Below, piece by piece: positions 9,196 to 18,821 of a stretch of 64,000 bases of DNA (position 1 is its first letter; each line of letters opens with the position of its first letter). The position numbers were made by a program, and so were the translations under genes. Origin of the DNA: Pseudomonadota bacterium (GTDB lineage: Bacteria > Pseudomonadota > Gammaproteobacteria > Pseudomonadales > Pseudohongiellaceae); contig JAQCBT010000011.1 in the NCBI GenBank assembly GCA_027621405.1, forward strand, positions 62,001 to 126,000, given 5' to 3'. The notes under the pieces are model-generated. The model was not told the DNA's origin and ran no database searches. It saw only the letters and a list, made by a program, of their open reading frames with translations.

Positions 9196-9450
9196 ATGAA
9201 AGAGCAAAAATGGGATGATTCCGTAGAAGAAAGCAATCCGGAAATCTTCGATTTGGCAGCTACCGCAGTCGAAGTAGAAGAGCCAGCGGTAGAGACACGC
9301 GCGTCATCCCGTTCCCATATCACGGAACTACGCAGACGCATCGAAGAGCGGCTGGACAGCAAGCGAATTGCGCTCGAGTACGAGTACGATGACCTGGACG
9401 AGCTCGACGATCTGGAAGATCTGGACGATCTGAGAGAAAGTTTACAGTAA
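9196..9450 (+). CDS. Small acidic protein, PA3496-like
   Basis: An 84-residue cytoplasmic protein, preceded by GAGAGG-like purine sequence at about 9183-9189 (ribosome site). It has a Glu-rich N-terminus, a basic helix (ITELRRRIEERLDSKRIA, residues 42-60), and a tail alternating Asp, Glu and Leu. The RRRIEERL helix followed by an acidic tail recalls the small PA3496 family of Pseudomonas, a tentative match. The function is unknown. It ends convergent to the metallopeptidase gene; the 143 bp between them hold no clear terminator. Confidence 0.6.
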   Translation: MKEQKWDDSVEESNPEIFDLAATAVEVEEPAVETRASSRSHITELRRRIEERLDSKRIALEYEYDDLDELDDLEDLDDLRESLQ

Positions 9451-9593
9451 GGCTACAGCCCGGGCGACTCACTCACGTCTAGCTATACACACCCGGAGTG
9501 GCCGATGCCACTCCGGATTCTTCCCGCGACTCCCGCGACACGTACCCGCCCCTAGTCCTGCGCAATGACCATTCTGGTGCAAGTGGCGTGCAC

Positions 9594-10577
9594 TTAATCT
9601 GGGTAGATCAGTCCATGAACGAAGCGCAGCTTTCTGAGAGTCAGCTCGGAAAGGGTAAAGGGATAGGCATCTTCCAGCCCCATGGACCGGTTCAGGGCAT
9701 TCAGCATCACGCTCAATTCCGACCACTTGCTGGTGAGTTCATCGATATCATCCCAACTACTTGAACCCTGCTGCATGCCATAGACACTGGCCGTGTCCAG
9801 GGTATCCACCATGTGCAGGTAGTGGGACCATACCTCCGCCCAGTCTTCCAGTGGGTGGGATTGGGCATAGTGGCTGATGTATTCGGGATCCTTGATTACA
9901 TTCGACTTGACAGCGTAATACTGCTCCAGCGCGTCCGCATAGTCCTGCGACTCATCGCCGAACAGTTCCCTGAACTCGCCGAGCTTGCCATTCCTCACCA
10001 CCAGCAGGTAGTAATAGTAATGACCGCTTTCATGCCTGAAATGACCCAGCAAGGTGCGATATAGCTCTCCCGTGTACTGGCGACTGATCTCGCGATTGAC
10101 CTCATCTGCCTCCGCGATGTTGATGGTTATCAGGCCATTGTGATGACCAGTATTGACGTGCTTTTCATAGACCCGGGGATTGGTGCGCTGATCTTCGATA
10201 AACTCAAAGGCCAGGCCATTCTCATCCTCCTGCTTGCCGACTATAGGCAGGCCAAGAGAGATCAGTGAGTAGATCAGCCTGCGCTTGGCATGTTCCAGGT
10301 TCTTCCACCAGCGGCGGCGATCCGGCGCCAGCAGATTGGGAATCGTGTGGTTGAGACTACAGGATGTACAATAGCTGGCGTCCGGCATTGTCACGAACCA
10401 GTTACATACGTCGTAGTCAATGCGGTTTTGGCAGACTGTCTTGCCGCCGACTGGCCCCATGGTGGAACGCAGAGGATCGAAGCCAACCTCTTCACCGCAA
10501 TTCAGGCAGCGAGTGTTCTCGAAAAAAAGAATCTGGCCACAACTGCACTGGAAATTTCTCATAGACCCTGGCTCCAC
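9594..10577 (-). CDS. Zinc-ribbon zinc-dependent metallopeptidase
   Basis: The 327-residue protein starts with a zinc ribbon (CSCGQI, then CLNCGEE, residues 10-30). It carries a gluzincin-type HExxH motif in HFRHESGHYYYYLL at about residue 178, with a further candidate ligand region DWAEVWSHYLHMVDT near 245. This matches the putative zinc-binding metallopeptidase family that is commonly encoded with alpha-E and ATP-grasp genes, as it is here (33 bp from the next gene). No signal peptide is seen. The substrate is unknown; a role in processing a small ligated peptide is only inference from context. Confidence 0.8.
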   Translation of the reverse strand: MEPGSMRNFQCSCGQILFFENTRCLNCGEEVGFDPLRSTMGPVGGKTVCQNRIDYDVCNWFVTMPDASYCTSCSLNHTIPNLLAPDRRRWWKNLEHAKRRLIYSLISLGLPIVGKQEDENGLAFEFIEDQRTNPRVYEKHVNTGHHNGLITINIAEADEVNREISRQYTGELYRTLLGHFRHESGHYYYYLLVVRNGKLGEFRELFGDESQDYADALEQYYAVKSNVIKDPEYISHYAQSHPLEDWAEVWSHYLHMVDTLDTASVYGMQQGSSSWDDIDELTSKWSELSVMLNALNRSMGLEDAYPFTLSELTLRKLRFVHGLIYPD

Positions 10578-10610
10578 ACAGGCAAACAGTGTGCTTGCAG
10601 CACGCAGACT

Positions 10611-11561
10611 TTACTTGTTGGGCAAGAACCAGGTATCGGCAATCTTGACGTGCACCTGGGCAATTTCCAATTGCACGGCATCAAGATGGCGCAGCAAGCC
10701 GCGGCGTAGCAGTCGATCCACATCGGCCTCCCTGACCATCTTGCGCACCTTGCCGACCTGCCACGTTACCTTGGAGTGATTAGGAAGTTTGCTCAACACC
10801 TTGGTCATGGTGGTGAGATTGTGGGCGGTTGCCCGGGGAAACTGTTCATCCTGCAGCAGAAACTTGACGACTTCATGGGCCTTGATGCGCTGCCGCACAT
10901 GCTGGCGATACATCTGGAAGGCACTCTGCGACCGCAGCACGTTCATCCACAGGACATTTTCGTATGGCTCGCGGGTATCCGAGATGGTGCCCTTGTCATC
11001 GATATCGGGCAGCAGGTTACTGGAACCTACATCCACGATTCGAGTAGTCATGTCCGCACGCTCGATACTGCGCCCGAGGCGAATGAAGCTATAGGCATCG
11101 TCCCGACTCATGGTGCCTGCCAGCAAGCCCCATATCTGCTGGCAATCGGCGACGATTCCCTCCAACAGTTCATGCCGCTCACCCCGGTCAACACCCTGTA
11201 CCGCACGATCCTTGGCCATGAAATACAATTCGTTGATTAACTCGAAAGCCTCGGTGGGCATTATTTCGCGGGTGGTGCGTGCATTCTCACGAGTCTGCGC
11301 CAGCATATCGACGACAGATACGCCGCTTCGATCAGACAACAGGTAGCGCATAACGTTGCGCTCCTGCGCCTGCTTGAATCGCTGCGCAAAGTCTTTTTCG
11401 TTGCCGGTGATCTGGATAAGTGTGTCCCAGCCGACTTTAGTGCCGCGTGGCAGATCCATCAGCAAGGCTGAGAATACGCTCAATATACGCGCAGTGTTCT
11501 CTGCTCGCTCCAGGTAGCGGGCCTGCCAGTAAACGCGTTCTGCAACTCGGGAAAGCAACAT
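10611..11561 (-). CDS. Alpha-E domain protein (DUF403)
   Basis: These 316 residues match the all-helical alpha-E family: MLLSRVAERVYWQARYLERAEN at the start, SDRSGVSVVDMLAQTRENARTTRE, and FIRLGRSIERADMTTRIVD in the middle. The family has no firmly assigned reaction; it is almost always encoded beside a circularly permuted ATP-grasp protein and is thought to cooperate with it in peptide-bond formation. That gene ends 8 bp upstream here, so the two are very likely co-translated. Confidence 0.88.
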   Translation of the reverse strand: MLLSRVAERVYWQARYLERAENTARILSVFSALLMDLPRGTKVGWDTLIQITGNEKDFAQRFKQAQERNVMRYLLSDRSGVSVVDMLAQTRENARTTREIMPTEAFELINELYFMAKDRAVQGVDRGERHELLEGIVADCQQIWGLLAGTMSRDDAYSFIRLGRSIERADMTTRIVDVGSSNLLPDIDDKGTISDTREPYENVLWMNVLRSQSAFQMYRQHVRQRIKAHEVVKFLLQDEQFPRATAHNLTTMTKVLSKLPNHSKVTWQVGKVRKMVREADVDRLLRRGLLRHLDAVQLEIAQVHVKIADTWFLPNK

Positions 11562-11569
11562 GGTCTTTG

Positions 11570-13015
11570 CTAAAAGTCCTCAACAATCCAGGTGTCTTTG
11601 CTGCCGCCACCCTGGGAAGAATTCACGACATAGGACCCTTTCACCATAGCCACCCGAGTCAGGCCGCCCGGTGTCACATAGGATTTCGCGCCCTGCAGGA
11701 TAAACGGCCGCAGATCCACGTGCCGGGGCTCCACCGAGCGTTCTCCGAGGATCGGTACAGTGGACAGGGAGATAAGTGGCTGCGCCATGTAATTGCGCGG
11801 GTTGGCCTTGATGCGACGGGCAAATTCCTCGAGCTCGGCCTTGCTGGCCTGCGGGCCTATGAGCATGCCATAACCCCCGGATTCATTGGCTGGTTTCACC
11901 ACCAGCTTGTCCAGGTTCTTCAGCACATGATCCCGCTGCGCCTTTTCCACGCACATATAGCTCGGCACATTGGGCAGAATGGGATCTTCGTCGAGATAGT
12001 ATTTGATGATCTTGGGTACATAGGTATAGATGATCTTGTCATCCGCTACCCCCGCACCAGGCGCATTGGCCAGGGCCACATTGCCCTTCTGCCAGGCATT
12101 GAACAGACCACGCACCCCAAGCACCGAGTCCTTGTTGAAGACCTCAGGATCAAGGAACAGGTCATCGATGCGGCGATAGATTACGTCCACCTGCTCCAGG
12201 CCACCTATTGTGCGCATGTAGACCTTCTCGTTTTCCACCACGAGATCACCACCCTCCACCAGTTCAGCCCCCATGCGTTGGGCGAGGAAGGAATGCTCAA
12301 AATAGGCAGAGTTATAGATGCCTGGAGTCAGCACAACAATCGAGGGATACTTGACCTGTCGTGGCGACAGGGATGACAACATATCCAGCAACTCGGCAGG
12401 ATAGTCTGTTACCTGGCGGATATTGTAGTTGCTGTCGAACAGTTCCGGGAAAACCCGCTTGGTGACGCGCCGGTTTTCCAGCATATAGGACACACCGGAG
12501 GGCACGCGCAGATTGTCTTCCAGCACGTGGAACTGCCCCTTCTCATCCTTGATAAGGTCGGTACCGCAGATATGGGCCCATACATTGTAGCGCGGCTTGA
12601 TACCGACACACTGCTTGCGAAAATTACCTGAGTCGAAGATCAGGTCTGCAGGGAGTAATTTGTCCTTGAGAACCTTCTGATCGTTGTAGATGTCGTGGAT
12701 AAAACAGTTGAGGGCTCGAAGGCGTTGTTCCAGCCCCTTACTTGTCTGATCCCATTCCGAGGCCGTAATCAAGCGAGGAATGATATCCATTGGCCACTCA
12801 CGATCGATATTTCCGGCATCACTATAGACAGTGAACGAAATACCCATGGTCTTGATGGCCAGCTCCGCCGCGGTCTTTTTTCGCAGCAGATCTTCATGGT
12901 TGAGGGAACGGAGATAACTGGCGAGGCGCCTGGCTGGCTTTCGCGCATAGCCCGGACTGCTGATCAGCTCATCATAGAACTTGCCCGGATTGTAGGATTT
13001 CCAATTTACTCGCAT
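11570..13015 (-). CDS. Circularly permuted type 2 ATP-grasp protein
   Basis: A 481-residue member of the circularly permuted ATP-grasp family (DUF404/DUF407). Landmarks are FHVLEDNLRVPSGVSYMLENR (near 165), YKFVSA-free central strands with VDVIYRRIDDLFLDPE, ALANAPGAGVADDKIIYTYVP, and KPANESGGYGMLIGP, which contributes nucleotide-binding residues. The family is predicted to ligate a carboxylate to an amine using ATP. It is the first gene of a leftward three-gene unit with alpha-E and the metallopeptidase, consistent with a make-and-trim pathway for a small peptide; the product is unknown. Confidence 0.88.
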   Translation of the reverse strand: MRVNWKSYNPGKFYDELISSPGYARKPARRLASYLRSLNHEDLLRKKTAAELAIKTMGISFTVYSDAGNIDREWPMDIIPRLITASEWDQTSKGLEQRLRALNCFIHDIYNDQKVLKDKLLPADLIFDSGNFRKQCVGIKPRYNVWAHICGTDLIKDEKGQFHVLEDNLRVPSGVSYMLENRRVTKRVFPELFDSNYNIRQVTDYPAELLDMLSSLSPRQVKYPSIVVLTPGIYNSAYFEHSFLAQRMGAELVEGGDLVVENEKVYMRTIGGLEQVDVIYRRIDDLFLDPEVFNKDSVLGVRGLFNAWQKGNVALANAPGAGVADDKIIYTYVPKIIKYYLDEDPILPNVPSYMCVEKAQRDHVLKNLDKLVVKPANESGGYGMLIGPQASKAELEEFARRIKANPRNYMAQPLISLSTVPILGERSVEPRHVDLRPFILQGAKSYVTPGGLTRVAMVKGSYVVNSSQGGGSKDTWIVEDF

Positions 13016-13243
13016 GGGAGCATAGAACCTGATATTTAGCCTTGTAATTCAGAGTATCAGGTGTCTTCTTTAATACCTTTTAGTATTGTTTTCTTTCGTC
13101 GCTTTACTTCTTCGATCGTCCGTTCTTGATTCAATTTCCTCGCCCGCCATGCAAGCTATCGGGAAGAGAAACCATACTCTCGTCGCTCACTGATACAGGC
13201 TTGACTACAGTCGGTGATTGTAGTCCATAACAGTGGCCGATAA

Positions 13244-15019
13244 CTACAAAGGCCAGGCTAGTAATAACATGGGAGTGGCAACGATGACAATAATGACTTC
13301 CAGTGGCAGTCCCATTCGCCAGTAATCACCAAACTTATATCCGCCGGGCCCCATGATCAATGCATTGTTTTGGTGCCCAATCGGGGTCAGGAAGGCACAG
13401 GAAGCCCCAACAGCCACTGCCATGAGAAATGCGTCGGGATTGTGGCCCAGGGAGCTTGCGATATTGAAGGCAATGGGCGCCATAAGAATCGCCGTGGCCG
13501 CATTATTCAATACATCGGAAACGGTCATGGTAATCACCAGCAACACCACCAGTATGAATACCGGCGACAAGTCCCCCACCACGGCCAGGATGCCACTCAC
13601 CAGCAAGTCCGTCGTGCCCGTTTCCTGCAGGGCAGATCCCAGGGGAATCATGGCGCCGAGCAGGACCACTACCGGCCAATCCACGCCATCATATAACTCC
13701 CTGATCGGTACCACCTTGGTGACCGCCATGGCAACTGTGGCGATTCCCAATGCCAGTTGAATCGGTATCAGACCCAGCGCGGTAGCGCCGATGGCCAGCA
13801 GGAAAGTAATCAGCGCCGGTTTCGCCTTGCTCGAATCCGTGAGGTCAAATTTCCGTTCAGCCAGGGGATAACATTGCAAACGCCCTATGGCGGCATCGAG
13901 CAGATCCTCATCACCATGCAGCAAAAGCACATCGCCTGCCTGCATCTGGAAGTGTCGCAGGCGACTCTGGTGGGGTGTACCAGCCCGGGAAACCGCCAAC
14001 AGATTTACCTGATAGCGCAGGTTGAACCTGGTATCGGCAGGCGTTCTGCCGACAAGTGGCGAATTTGCAGTGACAACGACTTCCACAGCCTTGGTATCGA
14101 TGGAATGACTGAACTCGGCCTTCTGGTTAGTGGCGGTGTGCAGGGAGAGCTTATGCTCGCTGGCCATTGACTGCACATCATCGTGGGTACCCTGGATCAT
14201 CAGGTAGTCCCCTTGCTTGATCTTGTAACGACCATCGGGGGGAGCGAACTCTATATCGCCACTGATACGCGCCAGCAGATCCATCTTGTTGTCACGCAGC
14301 ATGTTCTGGAATTTGGAAGTCGACATCCCAACCACCGGAGAGTCTTCGGTTACCCGCGTTTCAAACAGGTAGCCATCAATGTCGAACAGGTTCGCACCAA
14401 GATCCGTGCTACGAACCTTCACGAGCCGCCAGCCAAAAAGCAGCATGAAGAGGATGCCCGCCAATGCGATCACACCACCAACCGGAGTAAAGTCAAACAT
14501 AGTGAAGGACTCACCGGTAACCTCCTGCCGGTAACTGGCAATCAGTATATTGGGCGGCGTTCCTATGAGGGTTACCAGGCCACCCAGAATCGAAGCAAAG
14601 GAAAGTGGCATCAGCACCGTTGCCGGTGATCGATCAGCCTTGATTGCAGACTGAATGGCGACTGGCATCAATAGTGCCAGGGCACCCACATTGTTCATGA
14701 ACATGGAGAGGACTGCCGCCACAAAACTCAACACCATAATGTGGAGACGGGGGTGACCAGCGAACGGGTCGACAAGACGGTTGATATACTCTACGGCACC
14801 GGACTTGGTGAGACCATAACTGACGATCAACACCAGCACCACGGTGATGGTCGCCGGACTGCCGAAGCCACTAAATATTTCGCCCTGCGGAACGAGACCA
14901 AACAGGCTGGCCGCAAACAGGGCCGCCAGTGCCACGATGTCGTAGCGCCAACGACCCCAAACCAGGAATACCAGCAGGACAAGCAGTAATAACAGCAGAA
15001 TGCCCTGATCGCTGGTCAT
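13244..15019 (-). CDS. SLC13-family permease with two TrkA-C domains
   Basis: This 591-residue membrane protein has hydrophobic helices at both ends, with PLSFASILGGLVTLIGTPPNILI near 150 and SDVLNNAATAILMAPIAF near 510. These are the paired re-entrant signatures of the SLC13/DASS ion-transporter superfamily. Between them, about residues 205-390, lie two soluble TrkA-C (RCK-C) domains (DYLMIQGTHDDVQSM and DVLLLHGDEDLLDA). Such proteins carry dicarboxylates or sulfate with Na+; the substrate here is unknown. Expression is probably from the 228 bp upstream region. It lies 20 bp downstream of the FAH-family gene. Confidence 0.87.
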   Translation of the reverse strand: MTSDQGILLLLLLVLLVFLVWGRWRYDIVALAALFAASLFGLVPQGEIFSGFGSPATITVVLVLIVSYGLTKSGAVEYINRLVDPFAGHPRLHIMVLSFVAAVLSMFMNNVGALALLMPVAIQSAIKADRSPATVLMPLSFASILGGLVTLIGTPPNILIASYRQEVTGESFTMFDFTPVGGVIALAGILFMLLFGWRLVKVRSTDLGANLFDIDGYLFETRVTEDSPVVGMSTSKFQNMLRDNKMDLLARISGDIEFAPPDGRYKIKQGDYLMIQGTHDDVQSMASEHKLSLHTATNQKAEFSHSIDTKAVEVVVTANSPLVGRTPADTRFNLRYQVNLLAVSRAGTPHQSRLRHFQMQAGDVLLLHGDEDLLDAAIGRLQCYPLAERKFDLTDSSKAKPALITFLLAIGATALGLIPIQLALGIATVAMAVTKVVPIRELYDGVDWPVVVLLGAMIPLGSALQETGTTDLLVSGILAVVGDLSPVFILVVLLVITMTVSDVLNNAATAILMAPIAFNIASSLGHNPDAFLMAVAVGASCAFLTPIGHQNNALIMGPGGYKFGDYWRMGLPLEVIIVIVATPMLLLAWPL

Positions 15020-15039
15020 TTAGTCTCCCCAGTGTGGAA

Positions 15040-15735
15040 TCAGCTAATCGCTGGCAGCAGGCTGAATTCGATCTCGCCCACCTCGTCAATGCCCGCCTTG
15101 ATGCGGTCGCCGGCTACCACGGCCGATACTCCCGATGGCGTGCCGGTAAAGATAAGGTCGCCAGCCTTCAACTCAAATAGCCTGGACAGCTCTGCGATAA
15201 TCTCGGGCACAGACCATATCATGTCTGACAGGTTCGCATCCTGCCTGACTTCATCATTCACCGACAACCAGATCCGGCCGGATTCTGGATGAACACTAGC
15301 GACCCTGCTGATGGCGGATATGGGCGCCGATTGATCGAACCCCTTGGCCGCATCCCAGGGCTTCCCGCCCGCTTTCGCGGCCGCCTGTAAATCACGACGG
15401 GTAAAATCGATGCCGATGGCATAGCCGAAGATGCACTGCCTCGCTGCTTCTGCTGTGATGTTTGAACCACCGCCACCCAGGGCTACCACTAACTCCGCCT
15501 CGTAGTGCAGATTCGAAGTACCGGACGGATAATTGACATCCCGGTTGCCGGTGACGATGGCATTCGCCGGTTTACTAAAGAAGACAGGCGAACTCTTTTT
15601 CGGGTCCCCTCCCATCTCACGCACATGCTCGCCGTAGTTCTGACCCACACAATAGATGCGTCGCACTGGAAAGTATTGTTCGCTACCAGCAACCGGTATG
15701 GCGGGTTGCGGTTCAGCTTCAAAAACAAAAGTCAT
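15040..15735 (-). CDS. Fumarylacetoacetate hydrolase family protein
   Basis: A 231-residue FAH-fold enzyme. IYCVGQNYGEHVREMG near residue 28, the metal-binding HYEAELVVALG (about 77), GIDFTRRDLQ (about 107) and LIFTGTPSGVS (about 195) are all characteristic. The family hydrolyses or isomerises C-C bonds of beta-keto acids using Mg2+; members of this size include fumarylpyruvate hydrolases and hydratases. The precise substrate is not readable. It is cytoplasmic, packed between the SLC13 permease and the endonuclease-like gene (12-20 bp gaps), so likely in one transcript. Confidence 0.85.
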   Translation of the reverse strand: MTFVFEAEPQPAIPVAGSEQYFPVRRIYCVGQNYGEHVREMGGDPKKSSPVFFSKPANAIVTGNRDVNYPSGTSNLHYEAELVVALGGGGSNITAEAARQCIFGYAIGIDFTRRDLQAAAKAGGKPWDAAKGFDQSAPISAISRVASVHPESGRIWLSVNDEVRQDANLSDMIWSVPEIIAELSRLFELKAGDLIFTGTPSGVSAVVAGDRIKAGIDEVGEIEFSLLPAIS

Positions 15736-15747
15736 GGATGTTCTCTT

Positions 15748-16560
15748 TCAGGAGTGGCAGTTCAGTAATTCGAGCAGCCGGATATCGTCAGCAGCATCCA
15801 GCGCCGGCAACAAGGCGAGGCCACTCTCGGATTCGATCTGGTTGAGTTTGCTTGTGTAGGCACAAAAGTCGGCATGCACCGGAGTGCTTACCGGGAATCG
15901 AAATGCCGCGACCTGTTCACCGTCGGTGATCAACTTGAAGAAATGTGAAGGCTCCAGGTCGGAGCGGAGACCGTTGCCTGCATAGAGTGGACCAGACACA
16001 ACATACAACTGGCCCGCGCTCGCTACCAATTCATTGACGGCCTGATCCAGCCTCGACCAACTGCCTAACCTGAGCCCCTGGGGAATGGGCGCCATATTAC
16101 TGAGATAATTCAATTCATCCCAGTAAGGTGTTCCGGCGAAGCTGGTCATGGGAGCGAGGCGACCACGGTCTTCCGAGGTGAGCCTGATTTCATTGAGGCG
16201 GTAATCCCGGTCCTGGGCATTGCTCAGGTCGGGCTGTACGAAATCCACACCGCTGTCGCTGTCGACGAGGCCATTCTGTGTTTGCAGCAGTTCATCCTGC
16301 TGCCACCATCGCCCCAGCAGGGAGGCGACTCCAACAGCGTCGGGCAACACGCGGTAGGCCACCCACTCAGCCAGGCCCGAGTTCTGCATGATGGACGCCG
16401 CATAGAGGTGGCGGACTACCACTTCGTTGCGCGCGTCGGAAACCTGCGGACAGGCTCGCAGACAATGACTGATGTGTACGGTCTGCGCCAACGCAATATT
16501 GGCGCAAATCAACAGCACGCTAACCCATAGCGTATGGATAGTCTTCATGGACCTTGTCAC
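15748..16560 (-). CDS. Exported DNA/RNA non-specific endonuclease fold, probably catalytically dead
   Basis: The 270-residue protein has a signal peptide (LWVSVLLICANIALAQ) and the betabetaalpha-metal nuclease fold of the Serratia/EndoG family: DRGRLAPMTSFAGT (131-144), ELNYLSNMAPIPQG (149-162), LGSWSRLDQAV and YVVSGPLY. Two catalytic positions differ. The general-base His of DRGH is Arg134, encoded at 16159-16161. The Mg2+-binding Asn of the LNxGxW segment is Arg164, encoded at 16069-16071. From family knowledge both losses should abolish cleavage. The start may be the ATG at 16548. The gene overlaps the end of the aldo/keto reductase gene by 29-41 bp. Confidence 0.8.
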   Translation of the reverse strand: MTRSMKTIHTLWVSVLLICANIALAQTVHISHCLRACPQVSDARNEVVVRHLYAASIMQNSGLAEWVAYRVLPDAVGVASLLGRWWQQDELLQTQNGLVDSDSGVDFVQPDLSNAQDRDYRLNEIRLTSEDRGRLAPMTSFAGTPYWDELNYLSNMAPIPQGLRLGSWSRLDQAVNELVASAGQLYVVSGPLYAGNGLRSDLEPSHFFKLITDGEQVAAFRFPVSTPVHADFCAYTSKLNQIESESGLALLPALDAADDIRLLELLNCHS

Positions 16561-17539
16561 ACTCTCGCATCACTTCTGCATCCAGAACCACGTCTAGCGC
16601 AGCCAGTGATTCACCCAGCTGGTCTGCGGTGCGCGCACCTATTATTGTTGAGGCCACGAAATCATGTTGCATACTCCATGCCGTGGCCAGAGTCACAGGT
16701 GACATGCCCGCATTCTCGGCAATGGTGATATACCTGGTAGTGCTGGCCAGGGTCGCCTCATTGACGAAGCGATCGGCCATAGCGCGCTGCCTCACATCCG
16801 GAGCATTACGGTAGTCGGCAAAGCGTGAATTGGCGGGTATCTCACCGCTGTTATACTTGCCGCTCAATACACCGCCACCGATGGGCGAATAAGGCAGCAG
16901 TGATACGTTCTCCTGGCGGCACACATTGGCCAACTCATCCAGGAAGCGGCGGTTAAGCAGCGAGAAATTATTCTGGATGGACTCAAAGCGCGCCAGGCCT
17001 TCATAGTCTGCTATGGTATTGGCCTTGGTGAGCCCATAGGCATTTTCATTGGACGTGCCCAGGTAGCGTACCTTGCCCGCCTCCACCAATCGGTTTAGTG
17101 CTTCCATGGATGCATCGATGGGCACCACTGTATCTGGCCAGTGCACCTGGTAAAGGTCGATATATTCGATACCCATGCGACGCAGGCTGCCTTCTACCGC
17201 GCGCTCGATATGGTGCCGGTCGATAGCGGTCAGACCCTGGCGAATCGGCGGCACAAACCAGCCAGAGGCAGCGCCGGCCACCTTGGTGGCGATGATCAGG
17301 CCATCCCGCGGTCGGGTCTTGATCCACTGCCCGAAGATCTCCTCGGTTAATCCTGCCAGTTCTGCCGTCGGCGGAACCGGGTAAACCTCGGCCGTATCGT
17401 AGAAATTGATACCGCGCTCAAAAGCGGTATCGAGAATTCGAAACGCCTCACTCTTGTCGCTCCAGGTACCGAAGCTCATGGTGCCCATGCATATAGGTGA
17501 AACCCTGAGCCCACTGGATCCAATATATCGATATTCCAT
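16520..17539 (-). CDS. Aldo/keto reductase
   Basis: A 339-residue (beta/alpha)8 NADPH-dependent reductase. The tetrad residues are visible in INFYDTAEVYP (Asp, Tyr), IATKVAG (Lys) and LYQVHWPD (His). The NADP-binding end has STIIGARTADQLGESLAAL. It most resembles the Tas / Kv-beta-like subgroup that reduces aldehydes and ketones. It is cytoplasmic. Its 3' end overlaps the endonuclease-fold gene, so the two share a transcript. The substrate cannot be told. Confidence 0.87.
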   Translation of the reverse strand: MEYRYIGSSGLRVSPICMGTMSFGTWSDKSEAFRILDTAFERGINFYDTAEVYPVPPTAELAGLTEEIFGQWIKTRPRDGLIIATKVAGAASGWFVPPIRQGLTAIDRHHIERAVEGSLRRMGIEYIDLYQVHWPDTVVPIDASMEALNRLVEAGKVRYLGTSNENAYGLTKANTIADYEGLARFESIQNNFSLLNRRFLDELANVCRQENVSLLPYSPIGGGVLSGKYNSGEIPANSRFADYRNAPDVRQRAMADRFVNEATLASTTRYITIAENAGMSPVTLATAWSMQHDFVASTIIGARTADQLGESLAALDVVLDAEVMRECDKVHEDYPYAMG

Positions 17540-17597
17540 GATTTTCCCTTTAATTAATGCTCCGTTAATAGATCAGGTTCAATTCATCTGATTGGGG

Positions 17598-18695
17598 CTA
17601 TGCCAAAGAGGGACAGCTGTCACCCAGGTAGCCGGTGCCACCGCAGTAGCCTGGATCCTGCAATTGGATTCTTATGCCATCGGGATCCGAAAAATACACT
17701 TCCGGTGTACCACCCTCTGCACCGCCGCGATTGGGCATGCGCAGGCTGACCCAGTGCTGCAGCGGGCTGTTGTCAGATTGATCCTCCCGCGCGCTCAGGC
17801 CATAGTCAGTAAGCTGCGCAAGGATACGATCCACATTGAAATTATTCATCGTAAAACAGGTGTGGTGAATCACTGCGGCTTCAGTTGGCGGCTCGGCCGA
17901 GTTGCCGCCGGTGTACATGAGAAACTGGATGCCGTCACCCACACCGATTACCGGTGAAGTAGGCCCCTGATAGGCCTGGTAGGTCTTTCCGAATGCCGTC
18001 GTATAGAAATTATTGGCCCGATCGCGCCCGCCGACAAAATTGGTGAAATGACTGTAATCCAGCAATTCGAACAGGCCTGGGCCGGGTGCCGGCTCGATAG
18101 CCTGGCATTGATCTCCCAATACGCCACCGCCACCACAATAACCTTCGCTGGTGAGCAGATATACCAGGCCTTCCAAATCGGCAAAATATAACTCCTGGGT
18201 ACCACCGCGATTCACAACCCAGCTACGGGATGCGATGTCCAGACCCGATTCATTGGCCGCAGGTGCGGAACCCGGCCTTATACCATGACTGGCAAGCTGG
18301 CTCCGAACCCGATCGAGATTGAAATCGGCCACACTGAGCCCGATATGACTAAAGCCTGGTTCCTGGCCGGGAGCCAGGGGGGAAATGGAGAAGAAGCGGG
18401 GACCATCGCCCACCCGCAGGCAAACCGTGTCGCCCTGTCGCGCCTGCACCGGCGCACCGAAGATATCCTGGTAGAAGCGTACCGAACGCGCCACATCACT
18501 CACCCGAATATCGAAACAATGAATCTTGCGCACGGCCACTGTTTGCGCGCCTTGCGCCAGGGCCGAGGGAACCAGGGGAAGCAGTGGTAGAGACTGTAAC
18601 AGTCTGCGGCGACTGAGTAGTTGAGGCTTGTTTGTCACGGGTGTTCTTATTGATTTACCGGCCATGATTTCTCTCCCGTAGCGCGACCTTGGCAA
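17598..18695 (-). CDS. Tat-exported double VOC/glyoxalase-fold protein
   Basis: This 365-residue protein starts with a twin-arginine signal (LLSRRRLLQSLPLLPLVPS, cleavage after ALAQ), so it acts outside the cytoplasm. The ATG at 18665 may be the true start. Two VOC modules follow: about residues 57-175 (KIHCFDIRVSDVARSVRFYQ, HIGLSVADFN) and 215-345 (HFTNFVGGRDRANNFYTTAFG, HHTCFTMNNFN). Each module is followed by a near-identical Cys motif, GYCGGGGVLGDQC and GYCGGTGYLGDSC. VOC enzymes are metal-dependent lyases, isomerases or dioxygenases; the reaction here is unknown. Confidence 0.75.
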   Translation of the reverse strand: MPRSRYGREIMAGKSIRTPVTNKPQLLSRRRLLQSLPLLPLVPSALAQGAQTVAVRKIHCFDIRVSDVARSVRFYQDIFGAPVQARQGDTVCLRVGDGPRFFSISPLAPGQEPGFSHIGLSVADFNLDRVRSQLASHGIRPGSAPAANESGLDIASRSWVVNRGGTQELYFADLEGLVYLLTSEGYCGGGGVLGDQCQAIEPAPGPGLFELLDYSHFTNFVGGRDRANNFYTTAFGKTYQAYQGPTSPVIGVGDGIQFLMYTGGNSAEPPTEAAVIHHTCFTMNNFNVDRILAQLTDYGLSAREDQSDNSPLQHWVSLRMPNRGGAEGGTPEVYFSDPDGIRIQLQDPGYCGGTGYLGDSCPSLA

Positions 18696-18821
18696 GGGAA
18701 AGCATCATAGCCAGTGATAGGGGCAAAGGTCCAGTCGGCGGCGGTGGCCGGCAGCAGAATTCGCCGGCTCTGGCCGTTTCTTAGCTGCGCACCGGCAGTT
18801 TATTACCCGCGAGCTGGAGGC

